A stretch of DNA of 48,691 nucleotides from Nitrospirales bacterium (GTDB lineage: Bacteria; Nitrospirota; Nitrospiria; Nitrospirales; UBA8639), in assembly GCA_031315915.1 (NCBI GenBank), contig JALDRK010000028.1:1-48691 (forward strand). Reading direction: 5' to 3'. The notes below the pieces were generated by a model that made no database searches, was not told the origin of the DNA, and saw nothing but the letters and a program-made list of their open reading frames with translations. Each line of letters opens with the position of its first letter. Within the stretch, counting starts at the first letter, position 1. Of this stretch, positions 18,123-27,622 are shown in pieces. A program made the translations under genes and the position numbers.

Positions 18123-19715
18123 ATGAATAAAACCGTGGCTCACGCACTGATTGATAATTTCCTCGACCATACGCCAACCTGGTACAAGCTGACTATTCTT
18201 GCCTTTCTGGTTCTGAATCCCATCTTGTTGGTTACCGGCGGACCTTTTATCGCCGGATGGGTCCTCATTGTAGAATTCATTTTTACCTTGGCCATGGCCT
18301 TAAAAAGTTACCCTCTTCAACCCGGTGGCTTGCTGGCCTTGGAGGCCGTCTTGATCGGCATGACTACGCCGGCCACCGTCTATCATGAAGCGCTCAATAA
18401 TTTCCAAGTAATTTTGCTGCTGATTTTCATGGTAGCGGGGATTTACTTCATGAAAGACCTTCTTCTGTTTCTATTCACAAAAATCTTGCTAGGGATTCGT
18501 TCAAAAATCTGGTTAGGTTTCTTGTTTTGCGTCATGGGCGCCTTTCTGTCGGCATTTCTTGATGCCTTGACTGTCACCGCCGTCATTATTGCCGTGGCCT
18601 TGGGATTCTATAACATCTATCACCGGGTGGCTTCGGGCAAATCCTCCCAGGCCTCTCATGATTCAACCAACGACCAAGAGGTCCAACAACTTCATCGGGA
18701 AGACCTCGACAACTTCAGAGGTTTCCTTCGAAATCTCATGATGCATGGCGCCGTTGGCACCGCTCTGGGAGGAGTCTGCACCCTTGTGGGTGAGCCGCAA
18801 AATCTTCTTATTGCGGATAAGGCGGGGTGGGAATTCATGGAGTTTTTTTTCCGCATGGCACCTGTAACCCTTCCGGTCTTTGCTATTGGATTGACGACCT
18901 GCCTGGCCGTCGAAAAGATGCGGTGGTTCGATTATGGCTATAAACTGTCGGAACCCGTTCGGCACATTCTGATAAATTTCGAAACGGAACAGCAAAAACG
19001 ACGGGACTCTGGAGATACCGCCAGGCTTATCATTCAGGCCATTGCCGGCATTTGGCTAATTTTTGCTCTGGCATTTCACCTGGCAGAGGTCGGGATCATC
19101 GGGTTAACGGTCATCGTCTTTATCACCGCCTTTAACGGCATTATCGAAGAACATCAACTTGGAGAAGCCTTCAAGGAAGCGCTTCCGTTTACGGCGCTAT
19201 TGGTGGTGTTTTTTGCCATTGTGGCGGTGATTCAGGACCAAAATTTGTTTTCCGGAATTATCGGATATGTCTTAAGTTTGGAAGGCTCCCATCAAATCGC
19301 GATGTTCTATTTAGCCAATGGCATTTTATCGGCCATCAGCGACAATGTGTTTGTCGCGACGGTCTACATTCAGGAAGTCTTACGTGCGCTGGAAGCCGGC
19401 ATCATTAGCCGTGACCAATTTGATTTGTTGGCGGTGGCGATCAACACGGGAACCAATATTCCCAGTGTGGCCACCCCAAATGGCCAAGCCGCTTTTCTGT
19501 TTCTTTTGACGTCCTCCCTTGCCCCGGTCATTCGATTATCCTATGGCAAAATGGTCTGGATGGCTCTTCCGTACACCTTGACTATGGCCAGCATCGGGCT
19601 TCTGGCCACATATTTCCTTCTGGATCCGGCCACTTCCTTTCTCTATGAAACGGGATTGATCCAGCATCATAGCCTGGCGAACCCTGCCAATCAGGGAGGT
19701 GGGGTGCACCACTAG
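18123..19715 (+). CDS. nhaB: Na+/H+ antiporter NhaB
   Basis: This 530-residue polytopic membrane protein is close to the usual NhaB length (about 510-530). Family features include the N-terminal [23 protein letters not shown]-like [77 protein letters not shown] and the C-terminal [24 protein letters not shown]. NhaB exchanges internal Na+ for H+, which would remove Na+ brought in by a Na+-coupled transporter such as the SulP protein encoded just upstream. A ribosome binding site (AAGGAAGA) sits 2-9 bases before the ATG. The gene is intact here, while its second copy at 45826-46463 is a wreck. Confidence 0.93.
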   Translation: MNKTVAHALIDNFLDHTPTWYKLTILAFLVLNPILLVTGGPFIAGWVLIVEFIFTLAMALKSYPLQPGGLLALEAVLIGMTTPATVYHEALNNFQVILLLIFMVAGIYFMKDLLLFLFTKILLGIRSKIWLGFLFCVMGAFLSAFLDALTVTAVIIAVALGFYNIYHRVASGKSSQASHDSTNDQEVQQLHREDLDNFRGFLRNLMMHGAVGTALGGVCTLVGEPQNLLIADKAGWEFMEFFFRMAPVTLPVFAIGLTTCLAVEKMRWFDYGYKLSEPVRHILINFETEQQKRRDSGDTARLIIQAIAGIWLIFALAFHLAEVGIIGLTVIVFITAFNGIIEEHQLGEAFKEALPFTALLVVFFAIVAVIQDQNLFSGIIGYVLSLEGSHQIAMFYLANGILSAISDNVFVATVYIQEVLRALEAGIISRDQFDLLAVAINTGTNIPSVATPNGQAAFLFLLTSSLAPVIRLSYGKMVWMALPYTLTMASIGLLATYFLLDPATSFLYETGLIQHHSLANPANQGGGVHH

Positions 19716-19838
19716 GTTTGTCGGAAATTCATTCCAGGGGAAACATATTCCATTTGGGATTTTGCGGATTCCCGCTGCTTAGGATAGGAAGGACCGCTCC
19801 AACTTTCCTCGTGAAGCGACTGGAAGTTCATCTGTAGA

Positions 19839-20990
19839 TTAGGGAGTCAACGTCGCCACTTTTTCACTTTCCGGCCTCATGTGTTTCGGATAGAGGACAA
19901 TTTCAACACGCCTGTTTTTGGCGCGGCCCTCTTCCGTTTCGTTGGTTTGTACAGGTTGGGTATCGGCATATCCTGTCGCCGAAAATTGTTCCCGGTCCAT
20001 GCCGGTTTGTTCAATCAAATATCGTAACACCGTCGTGGCACGAGCTGTTGAAAGTTCCCAATTCGTCGGGTACCGCTTTTGTAATTGGCCATAAATGGGG
20101 TTGTTGTCGGTATGGCCCTCAACCTGAATATATTTTCCCGGCAAACTGGCCAACACCTGGCCAACCTGCCTCATGATGTTGAGCCCAAGTGGAGTGAGTT
20201 CCGCCTCCCCCGACTCAAACAGCACTTGACCCAGCATGGTAAGAACCAATCGGTCTTGATGTTGGGTGACCACCAAACTTTTTCCGAATTTTTCTTCCAA
20301 TGCCTTCGTAATCCGCTCAATTTCGTCTCCGACCGTCAACACTTCATGTTTCACTTTGGCTAACTGAGCTTCCTGAACTTCACGGGATCTTCTGACCTGC
20401 TCCAACTCCTGTTTGAGGCGTTCGACCTCTTTAAGACGATCTTCCAACCCGGAGAGCTCCTTTCCTAAAAGCCGGTTTTGCTCACGGAGTTGAGAAAATT
20501 CAGCTACCTGAGCATCCAAGGTGCCTCGCAGGTGCTGAAACGCCGTACCCAAATCATCAAAGTCTATGGAACCTGTCCCAAAGATTTGGGGAACTGTGAA
20601 AGAGTCGCCATCTTGATGGGTGACCCCCAGAACCTGGGCATACAAGCTCTCCAGTTCTTTTTTCACATTAGCCAATTGTTGCTCTTTAATCTGTTCTTGA
20701 ACCTCCACAGCCTGTTCCAGTTCTTTTTTGGTTTCTTGAAGCTCCGTCACCCTGACATCTCGGGATGTCATCGCCTGCTCTAATTCGTGATTTTTTTCTT
20801 GAAGCTGAGCGACTTCCGCCTGTTTGGCTTCTACGGTCTGTTGGAGTCGTTCAACTGTCTGAGCCGTGCTTTCCTTCGTCATTTCCAATTCTTGAAGAGC
20901 TTGTTCATGAGATCGTTGACTGACACACCCCACTACCGAGGTGCACAATACGGTCACAAGCAAATACTGAAAAAGTCTTCTCGTCTTCAT
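19839..20990 (-). CDS. OmpA-domain lipoprotein with long coiled coil
   Basis: This 383-residue lipoprotein starts at the ATG at 20990, which has AAGGAG about 9 bases upstream; a longer frame to 21023 lacks this. The signal peptide ends in the lipobox VVGC (Cys22). A long coiled coil (about 30-235) is rich in Glu, Gln and Leu heptads. The C-terminal OmpA/MotB peptidoglycan-binding domain (about 255-370) has LFESGEAELTPLGLNIM, VEGHTDNNPI, ELSTARATTVLRYL, FSATGYADTQPV and AKNRRVEIVLYP. The Asp and Arg that bind diaminopimelate are present. It probably anchors the envelope to the cell wall. It is convergent with nhaB and follows the Mrp cluster on the same strand, from which a hairpin at 21145-21179 separates it. 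Confidence 0.9.
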   Translation of the reverse strand: MKTRRLFQYLLVTVLCTSVVGCVSQRSHEQALQELEMTKESTAQTVERLQQTVEAKQAEVAQLQEKNHELEQAMTSRDVRVTELQETKKELEQAVEVQEQIKEQQLANVKKELESLYAQVLGVTHQDGDSFTVPQIFGTGSIDFDDLGTAFQHLRGTLDAQVAEFSQLREQNRLLGKELSGLEDRLKEVERLKQELEQVRRSREVQEAQLAKVKHEVLTVGDEIERITKALEEKFGKSLVVTQHQDRLVLTMLGQVLFESGEAELTPLGLNIMRQVGQVLASLPGKYIQVEGHTDNNPIYGQLQKRYPTNWELSTARATTVLRYLIEQTGMDREQFSATGYADTQPVQTNETEEGRAKNRRVEIVLYPKHMRPESEKVATLTP

Positions 20991-21503
20991 AGTGAATACT
21001 CCTTCACGATCACCGAACCTCAATCATGGAAAGAATGAAGGTTCCGTGCTGGATTCTTTTTCCGTTCAGACCACCCTTTGGTTTCCAGGCACTTTTCGAA
21101 AGGATAAGATCCGTAAGGCCCCCAACAAGGGAACAAAAAGATCTCCGAAAAGAGCGTGTATGGCTCACACCCCTCTCGGCTTTTTTCGTGATTCACTTTA
21201 GGGAACCGCGTATAAAGGCTCCCATTGTCCTCTAATGAATCGGAATTGACGAGAAGATTGTTCAAACATCAAAGAAAGAACAACAGCCGAACCTCATAGA
21301 CCACTCTCGAATCAGGAGCAGCGTTTAAGGATAAACGCCCCGAGAAACGAATTGGGAGGGTCAAAAATACAGGAAGGATTCCTGAAGGGTATGAATCGAT
21401 TCGAATAAATCTACGGGATCAATGAGACCTTCAATAAACATTTTCACTGGGAGTCTCGAGAAATACTTAACTTGATGTCTTAGCCTATTGCTTTCTTCAA
21501 CGC
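20991..21503. other. 513-base intergenic stretch with hairpin
   Basis: This lies between the end of the NuoM-like gene and the OmpA-lipoprotein start, both on the - strand. Apart from the hairpin described separately I see no gene; the open frames here are short, overlap on both strands and have no recognisable product. The promoter of the lipoprotein gene should be in 21000-21140. Confidence 0.4.
21135..21186 (-). terminator. Probable bidirectional rho-independent terminator
   Basis: An imperfect stem with several G-U pairs joins 21145-21159 (CCGAAAAGAGCGTGT) to 21167-21179 (ACACCCCTCTCGG). A T-run follows on the + strand (21181-21186), and an A-run (21135-21139, read as T on the - strand) lies on the other side. 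It sits after the Mrp/NuoM cluster and before the OmpA-lipoprotein gene, so on the - strand it would end the cluster transcript. Confidence 0.5.
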
Positions 21504-23011
21504 CTATCGAAAAGCCACTTCCGAGAGCACGCTGATATGATATGGCGCCATATGTTGGACCAGCCCCGTCACGCTGGAATTCATCATTTCCATAAGGGGA
21601 GAAGGATACAACCCGATCCACAAGATCAGAATGGCAAAAGGAATCACGGTAGCCAATTCCCGCACACTCAGATCGGTCAGTTGGGAAATGGTGGGGCTTT
21701 GGGGTTGACCCAAAACGACTCGTTGCAACATCCAGAGCATATACGCTGCAGCCAAAACAATTCCTCCCATGGACAACAGAACCATAATATAACTTTCAAA
21801 GGATGTTCCGACCAGAACCAAAAATTCTCCAATAAAGTTGCACGTTCCCGGCAATCCAAATGAGGCCACGGAAAAGAGACAAAAGAACGCCACAAACCGG
21901 GGCATGGATTTCTGTACGCCACCGTAATCTTGAATCGACCGGCTATGGGTCCGGTCATACAATTGACCAACGGCCAGAAAGAGAGCGCCGGTCGTAATCC
22001 ATGGTTCACCATTTGTAAAATCGCCCCTTGAATACCATGATTATTGAAGACAAAAATTCCCAAGGTCACAAATCCCATATGGGAAATGGACGAATACGCC
22101 ACTAATTTTTTTAAATCCGATTGGGCCAAGGCCATGTACCCTCCATACAGAATTCCCGCAACCGACAACCACAAAATAAATGGGGCAAATGTCACGGAAG
22201 CCTCTGGAAACATCGGCAGGCAAAATCGTAAAAATCCGTACCCGCCCATCTTTAAAAGCACCCCCGCCAAAATGACGCTTCCGGCAGTGGGAGCTTCGGA
22301 ATGGGCATCTGGCAGCCATGTGTGAAAAGGTAACATGGGCAGTTTAATGGCAAAGGCTAAAAAGAAGGCCAGAAATATCCAAAACTGGGCATCGGGGGAA
22401 TAGGTTTGTTCCGCCAAAACCAAAATATCGAATGTCCGTCCCCCTTCCACATACAAACCGAGAATCGCCAAGAGAAGGATCAGGCTTCCCGACAAACTGT
22501 ACAGGACGAATTTGATCCCGGCCGCAATACGTTGGGGGCCTCCCCACAAAATGATCATGAAATACATGGGAATCATGGTGACTTCCCACAACATGAAAAA
22601 CAAAAACAGATCCAGAGCGGTAAATACCACTATCATGGCCCCCTCCACCAAAAGAATCATGGCCATAAATGAGCGTACCCGTGTCGTAATGGCGTTCCAG
22701 GAACAGAGAACGCAGAAAGGACAGAGCAGTGTCGTGAGGAGCACCAACAGCAGGCTAATCCCATCTACCCCGACAGCATATTGGATATTGAAGGTCGGCA
22801 TCCAAGCCAATCGCTCCACGAATTGCATGCCCTGCATGGAGAAATCAAATTCCTTCAATAGCACAAGAGAGAGAACCGCATCTCCCATGGTACTCCCCAA
22901 AGCCACGCGTCTAATCCATTCTTGATCTTGAACACAGGCAATGATTGCAATGCCCAAAAATGGAATGGCTATCATGACACTTAAAAGATGTTCCGTGAAG
23001 ATTACGTTCAT
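21504..23011 (-). pseudogene. NuoM/MrpD-like antiporter subunit, frameshifted
   Basis: The first frame (start 23011, AGGGGAGA before the ATG) encodes a normal NuoM-type subunit: LLWEVTMIPMYF-like FFMLWEVTMIPMYFMI, FLAFAIKLPMLPFHTWLPDAHSEAPTAGS, ILAGVLLKMGGYGFLRF and VAYSSISHMGFV. After QMVNHGL (about 22000) it turns into unrelated sequence ending at 21677. The correct continuation (GALFLAVGQLYDRTHSR ... FSVASFGLPGTCNFIGEFLVLVG) lies in the next frame and runs to 21504. The offset is one missing base near 21991-22000, not in a homopolymer. Restored, the protein would be about 502 residues, normal for NuoM. This is either a real inactivating mutation, which would cost the complex one pump subunit, or a sequence error. 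Confidence 0.85.
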
Positions 23012-23127
23012 AGTCTCCCCTTCATGACAGGCCGATCACAACACCATCCAGGCATGCAAACCACATTATCCGTCTTTGGCACTCCATGACTTTACATGTC
23101 GGTGTCCTGTCAGTTGCCCCTCGCGGA

Positions 23128-25305
23128 TCACAGGACAAACCAAAATAATGCTAACATTCCGATAATCAACCAGAAAATCATCACCAGCAGATGGTGCTGT
23201 AAGGTACGAGGTTCCAGTTCGCGCATCATGTCCCCTGTAGCCTCCGCCTGATCCCCGATACGACTCACTTGTTTGTCAAGAATCTTGATGTCGATGGACT
23301 TCCACAGCCAATTGGCAATGCCTATACTTTGTTTCCCGATTCCCACCACCACCCGGTCCACACCACGGAGATCCACCACCCGCCAGAGCCAACCGGCCAT
23401 TCCAACACTGTTGCGCCCTAAACCGACAACCAGCCCGTCAATCCCTCGAAGATCCACGACCCGCCACAACCACTTCGCCGTCACCACCGACCCATTGGCG
23501 ACTCCCAGAATCAGGGCATCAAATACTTCCCGGTCGACAACCCGCCACAACCAATGGGCAAAACCGAGAGTCGGTTGGACCACGTAGGCCTCATACAATT
23601 CATCGAAATACAGTTTATTGAGAAAGTGGACATACCATCGCTTTCCCCAAGACGATTGACGAAACCGGGATCTGGAAAAGATGTCAAGGGACAAATACCC
23701 GACGCCAACACCGCCAATTGCCAGCAAGAGAGCTATCACCAGATGAGGATTCATGGCAAAAGACCATTCAATGGGTTTCAGCGTCAGGCGATGTCCGACA
23801 ACCGGTGACAGAAACTCCGCAAACCAACTCCATAAAACCAGCAAAAGGCTTCCCATTGCTCCAATCACAAGCAAGGCTCCCAGAAAATGTCTTGAGGAGA
23901 AAAGACGGGGATGGGTAGCGTCAGTCACCATTCCAGCCCCATGGACGGATGAAGCCTGGGAATGAAACAACATTTGCACACCCCGAAAAACATAAACTGC
24001 CGTCAAAAACACCGTCAGAAAGGCGAGAATCCGAAAGGTCCATAAGGCCGAGGCCATAGATTGAGCCATCCACAATTGTTCATACGGCCCTGAAAAAAGA
24101 AGAACAGGAGGAAGGCAGGCTAACAGAACAGTCCCTGACACCAACGGCCACATAGAGGGGACGGTAACTCCGGGTTTGGAAACGAATGATGGTTCATAGC
24201 CATGCGAGCCAACCGATCGAAGGGCATTGCCTGTCGATAAAAATAGGAATCCCTTCAAACAGCCATGAGCCAACATATGAAAAATGGAAACTACAAAGGC
24301 TCCTACCCCGCAAGTCATAACCATAAAACCGATTTGGCCAATCGTAGAAAATGCCAACATGCGTTTAATATCCACCTGAGTCAGGGAGACCAGGGTCGCA
24401 AAGAGGGCGGTCATTCCCCCAATCAGGGCAATAACGGTCATGGCTTTAGGGGACAGAATCACCAGTGGACTCATGCGGACCAACAAAAAAGGTCCGGCAT
24501 TCACCATCGTCGCCGCGTGAATCAAGGCTGATACAGGTGTAGGAGCTTCCATGGCAAACGGCAACCAGACATGGAGAGGCACTTGTGCGGACTTTCCCAT
24601 GGCCCCCATAAATAAAAAGAGTGTGATGAGAGTCAACACATCAATGCGAATGTCCAGTCCCAACCAGCCAAACAGATTAATGGTGCTTTCCGGCATGGAC
24701 TGAGCTTGCGCCAAGATCGATTGGATATCAAAAGTGCCAAAAGTAGAATAGGTGAGAATGACCCCAAAACCTAATCCCACATCGGCTACGGAATTGACGA
24801 GAAAGGCTTTGGTGGCGGCTTGAGCCGAAGACTTCCGCTCGCCCCAATGAGAAATCAGCAAATAAGAGCAGATCCCCATAATCTCCCAAAACATATACAT
24901 CATCAATAGATTATTGCTCATGACCAGCATGATCATCGAAAACGTGAATAGGGCCATGACCGCAAAAAACCGATTATACTTAGGATCGCCGATCATATAC
25001 CGGGAGGCATATATATGCACCACACTGCTCACACCGGAGACCAGAAGCAAGAGCAATACGGTGAGTTGGTCGACGTAGAGCCCCAAGTCGACGACCAGAT
25101 CTCCCGACTGGATCAGTCGATACAAGGAAATGGAGAATGCCCCATCAGACGCCACCCGAACAAACGCGATAGTGGAAAAGGCGAAGGATATGGCTATGGC
25201 GGGAATGCCGATCTTATGCCCTTGCTCACCCAACCAGGGTTTTCCCAGCAGGAGAATCAGAGCAGCTATCAGAGGAAGAAGGGGAATAAGAATGAGAAAT
25301 GTCAT
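23128..25305 (-). CDS. NuoL-like (DabB/MrpA-type) cation pump subunit with C-terminal 27-residue repeats
   Basis: This 725-residue protein (ATG 25305; a TTG at 25314 is possible) has the NuoL core (about 1-500): VDQLTVLLLLLVSGVSSVVHIYASRYM, MYMFWEIMGICSYLLI, FLFMGAMGKSAQVPLHVWLPFAMEAPTPVSALIHAATMV with the conserved Glu and Lys, and AFSTIGQIGFM. After the last core span, residues 585-692 hold four tandem 27-residue units starting WLWRVVD or WLWKSID, then a final membrane helix (about 703-724). In complex I, NuoL ends in a long lateral helix plus an anchoring span; these repeats occupy the same place. It is a candidate energising partner of DabA, since DabB is NuoL-like, or the MrpA-like subunit of the Mrp part. 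Confidence 0.85.
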   Translation of the reverse strand: MTFLILIPLLPLIAALILLLGKPWLGEQGHKIGIPAIAISFAFSTIAFVRVASDGAFSISLYRLIQSGDLVVDLGLYVDQLTVLLLLLVSGVSSVVHIYASRYMIGDPKYNRFFAVMALFTFSMIMLVMSNNLLMMYMFWEIMGICSYLLISHWGERKSSAQAATKAFLVNSVADVGLGFGVILTYSTFGTFDIQSILAQAQSMPESTINLFGWLGLDIRIDVLTLITLFLFMGAMGKSAQVPLHVWLPFAMEAPTPVSALIHAATMVNAGPFLLVRMSPLVILSPKAMTVIALIGGMTALFATLVSLTQVDIKRMLAFSTIGQIGFMVMTCGVGAFVVSIFHMLAHGCLKGFLFLSTGNALRSVGSHGYEPSFVSKPGVTVPSMWPLVSGTVLLACLPPVLLFSGPYEQLWMAQSMASALWTFRILAFLTVFLTAVYVFRGVQMLFHSQASSVHGAGMVTDATHPRLFSSRHFLGALLVIGAMGSLLLVLWSWFAEFLSPVVGHRLTLKPIEWSFAMNPHLVIALLLAIGGVGVGYLSLDIFSRSRFRQSSWGKRWYVHFLNKLYFDELYEAYVVQPTLGFAHWLWRVVDREVFDALILGVANGSVVTAKWLWRVVDLRGIDGLVVGLGRNSVGMAGWLWRVVDLRGVDRVVVGIGKQSIGIANWLWKSIDIKILDKQVSRIGDQAEATGDMMRELEPRTLQHHLLVMIFWLIIGMLALFWFVL
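23230..23553 (-). repeat. Four tandem 81-base coding repeats (27 residues each)
   Basis: Inside the NuoL-like gene, four exact-length units of 27 codons follow one another. Each begins with Trp-Leu-Trp and has Asp at positions 7 and 12 (WLWRVVDREVFD, WLWRVVDLRGID, WLWRVVDLRGVD, WLWKSIDIKILD). The second and third units are nearly identical; the first and fourth have drifted, the fourth most. Confidence 0.9.
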
Positions 25306-25336
25306 AATCGGCAAAACGCCATAGCCCCCAATGCTC

Positions 25337-26806
25337 CTACAGTCCGGGTGGAACGGCGGTATTGAGGAGAAACCTAATAATGTGATCGCTCATTACACCC
25401 AACAGAATGACGGCTACCGATGTCGCACCCAGACTTATTCGCACGGCCAACGGAACTTCACGGGTGAGGGGCGGCTGCGGGGCTGACCGATCACGAAAGA
25501 TCCGTTCAAATAATTTAATAAAATAGGCCAGGGTCAGCAGCGTCGCAATAAGCACCGAGACAATCGCCAGGTAATTGCGTGAGTCCACCGCGCCAAGAAT
25601 GATGTACCACTTTCCGAAAAACCCACCGGTCGGAGGAATGCCAATCATGGACAAAGCCAGAACGACCAGGGCAACCGACATCCACCCCGCCCCCCCGTGC
25701 AATCGTGAAAGATCCTCAATATTGCGAACCCCATACAGATGAATAATTCCCCCTGCCCAGAAAAATAACCCTGCTTGCATCACCGCATCATTGAGAAGGT
25801 AAAAGACCCCCCCGACAAATCCTGTTTGATTTCCGAGACTAATCCCCACCAAAACCAATCCGATATGGGAAAGCCCTCCATAGGCAAACATGCGTTTGAT
25901 TTCTACTTGGGACAGAGCCAGGAATGCGCCAACCAGGGCTGCAAGAGCCCCAAGAATCCCCACTAACACCAAAAGGCGGATCTGGTAGACTACCGCCTGC
26001 GCTCCTAGGACCCAAAACATGATACGAATCCATCCATACAGCGCGACCTTCGTCACTAAAGAGGCCAGCATCGGTGACACTCTATCTGGCGCATAGGTAT
26101 ACGCATCCGGCAACCACCCGTGGAGCGGTACCAAGGCCATCTTGATGCCCAGCCCAATGAACATGAATAGCACACCAACCGCAAAGGCCTTGGAGGCCAC
26201 CAAAGAGGGCACCCGCTGAGCCAGATCCGCCATGTTGAGCGTACCCGTCTCGGCATACAAATATCCCACTCCCAGGAGATATAAGGAGGCTCCGAAGGTG
26301 CCTAAGATTAAGTAGCGGAATCCGGCGACAAGCGCTTTCCCACCCGCCAACCCGACCAAGGCATAGGCACACAGGGCGGATACTTCTAAGAAAACGAAAA
26401 GATTGAACAAATCCCCGGCAAACACCATGCCGGTCAGACTGGCTATCAATAATAAGACCAGGGTATAAAACGGGACAATCCGGCTACCAAGGTAAGGAAA
26501 CAAAACTGAACTGAGGAAGGTGATACACACCAATCCAACGAGACTCAACGCCACGGTCATGACGCTGGCCAAGCCGTCCGCCACCCACTCAATTCCGACC
26601 GGAGCAGCCCATCCCCCAAAGTCATACTGAATGGTCCCGTTTTGAAGAACTCCTACAAGATTAGCAAAGGAAACCGGGACCATCGCAGCCAGCACACCAA
26701 TTGATAATGGCCGGCACCACTCCCGATGCTTGATCCCGATTAATGGTAAACAAATCGCCAAACCGAGAGGTAAGAGGAAAAGAATTGCGGGAAGGTGTCG
26801 CGTCAT
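25337..26806 (-). CDS. mrpD: MrpD/MnhD antiporter subunit
   Basis: This 489-residue proton-pumping membrane subunit is homologous to NuoM/N. Visible features include VFLEVSALCAYALVGLAGGKALVAGFRYLI, FIGLGIKMALVPLHGWLPDAYTYAPDRVSPMLASLVTKVALYGWIRI, MFAYGGLSHIGLVLVGISLG and SMIGIPPTGGFFGKWYII, all typical of MrpD. In Mrp antiporters, MrpA and MrpD carry the ion-transfer paths. The start overlaps the mrpC stop (ATGA). The NuoL-like gene follows after 31 bases. Confidence 0.9.
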   Translation of the reverse strand: MTRHLPAILFLLPLGLAICLPLIGIKHREWCRPLSIGVLAAMVPVSFANLVGVLQNGTIQYDFGGWAAPVGIEWVADGLASVMTVALSLVGLVCITFLSSVLFPYLGSRIVPFYTLVLLLIASLTGMVFAGDLFNLFVFLEVSALCAYALVGLAGGKALVAGFRYLILGTFGASLYLLGVGYLYAETGTLNMADLAQRVPSLVASKAFAVGVLFMFIGLGIKMALVPLHGWLPDAYTYAPDRVSPMLASLVTKVALYGWIRIMFWVLGAQAVVYQIRLLVLVGILGALAALVGAFLALSQVEIKRMFAYGGLSHIGLVLVGISLGNQTGFVGGVFYLLNDAVMQAGLFFWAGGIIHLYGVRNIEDLSRLHGGAGWMSVALVVLALSMIGIPPTGGFFGKWYIILGAVDSRNYLAIVSVLIATLLTLAYFIKLFERIFRDRSAPQPPLTREVPLAVRISLGATSVAVILLGVMSDHIIRFLLNTAVPPGL

Positions 26807-27183
26807 TCCAGCCTTTTGAGAATTTCTTCTTCGTCCAGGCTGCCGTATTTTTTATAAATGGCATCGGCCAGCGCCAACGATACTCCCAGGGTGGCAACAC
26901 CCACCACAATCGCCGTCAATGTCAGCACATGAGGGAGAGGATTCGCATAGACTTCCGGTTGAATGATCTCGGTTGTGGAGAGCAAAATGGGCACCGTGGC
27001 GCCTTGCTTGGCACTTGTGGTGACGAGGAAAAAGATCACACTCGTTTGCATGAGATACATCCCGATAAGTTTTTTCACCAGATTGTACCGGGTCACCATA
27101 ATATAGATGCCCCACAGAAACAGCAGGACAAAGGCAATATAGTTGGGGCGCTGCAGCCACCCCCCGATCATCTCAAACATCAT
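26803..27183 (-). CDS. mrpC: MrpC/MnhC antiporter subunit (NuoK-like)
   Basis: This 126-residue protein has three membrane spans: about 14-28 (YIAFVLLFLWGIYIM), a second around KKLIGMYLMQTSVIFFLV (about 35-52) and a third in LPHVLTLTAIVVGVATLGVSLALADAIYK (about 82-110). The pattern IGMYLMQTSVIFFLV and LTLTAIVVGVATLG is the MrpC/NuoK signature. The start overlaps the mrpB end by 11 bases. At 126 residues it is slightly longer than usual because of its C-terminal charged tail (KYGSLDEEEILKRLE). Confidence 0.9.
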   Translation of the reverse strand: MMFEMIGGWLQRPNYIAFVLLFLWGIYIMVTRYNLVKKLIGMYLMQTSVIFFLVTTSAKQGATVPILLSTTEIIQPEVYANPLPHVLTLTAIVVGVATLGVSLALADAIYKKYGSLDEEEILKRLE

Positions 27184-27622
27184 ATTCCTGCTCGGTATCG
27201 TGATAGGCCAAGCTGAGAACGATAGAAATCCCTGTCACCGCCACATCCACGGCTACTCCGATCTGGGTAAGGAGAATTCCGACATATCGGCGTGAGGGAG
27301 CATCCATACCTAAAATCTCCAGATTGGCGTAGTTTAAAAATTCCCCACCTCCAATGAGGCATAATCCGCCAACACCCACAAAAATAATCAAGCCCACCCC
27401 ATCGCCATGCAGCACCAGTTCCACGAGTCGACCCTGGGGGGACTTCAGCCCATACACTAAAAAGGTCAAGATCATGCTGGTGGTCCAAATGACACCAGCC
27501 ACAAAGCCGCCACCAGGACCGTATTGGCCAAAGAACAAGACATACAGGGAAAACAGCTGAGCTAAAGGAATGAGCAACCGGCTCATCGTCTGGACAATCA
27601 GACTATCGTGCATTTGTTTCAT
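27173..27622 (-). CDS. mrpB: MrpB/MnhB antiporter subunit
   Basis: This 149-residue protein has four predicted spans. The MnhB domain is clear from LLIPLAQLFSLYVLFFGQYGPGGGFVAGVIWTTSMIL, where the GPGGGFxxGV motif is the family hallmark, and from a C-terminal IGVAVDVAVTGISIVLSLAY. It sits in the usual Mrp context, overlapping the upstream MbhD/E-like gene by four bases (ATGA) and the downstream mrpC by 11. Confidence 0.9.
   Translation of the reverse strand: MKQMHDSLIVQTMSRLLIPLAQLFSLYVLFFGQYGPGGGFVAGVIWTTSMILTFLVYGLKSPQGRLVELVLHGDGVGLIIFVGVGGLCLIGGGEFLNYANLEILGMDAPSRRYVGILLTQIGVAVDVAVTGISIVLSLAYHDTEQEYDV

Noticed and set aside
21985..22005. Programmed frameshifting in the NuoM-like gene
   Set aside because: There is no slippery heptamer or following stem-loop, and NuoM homologues do not use recoding; mutation or sequence error is simpler.
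23230..23553. Reading the 81-base repeats as a CRISPR-like array or mobile repeat
   Set aside because: The units are contiguous without spacers, have exact codon periodicity and stay in frame in a conserved gene, so they are protein repeats.
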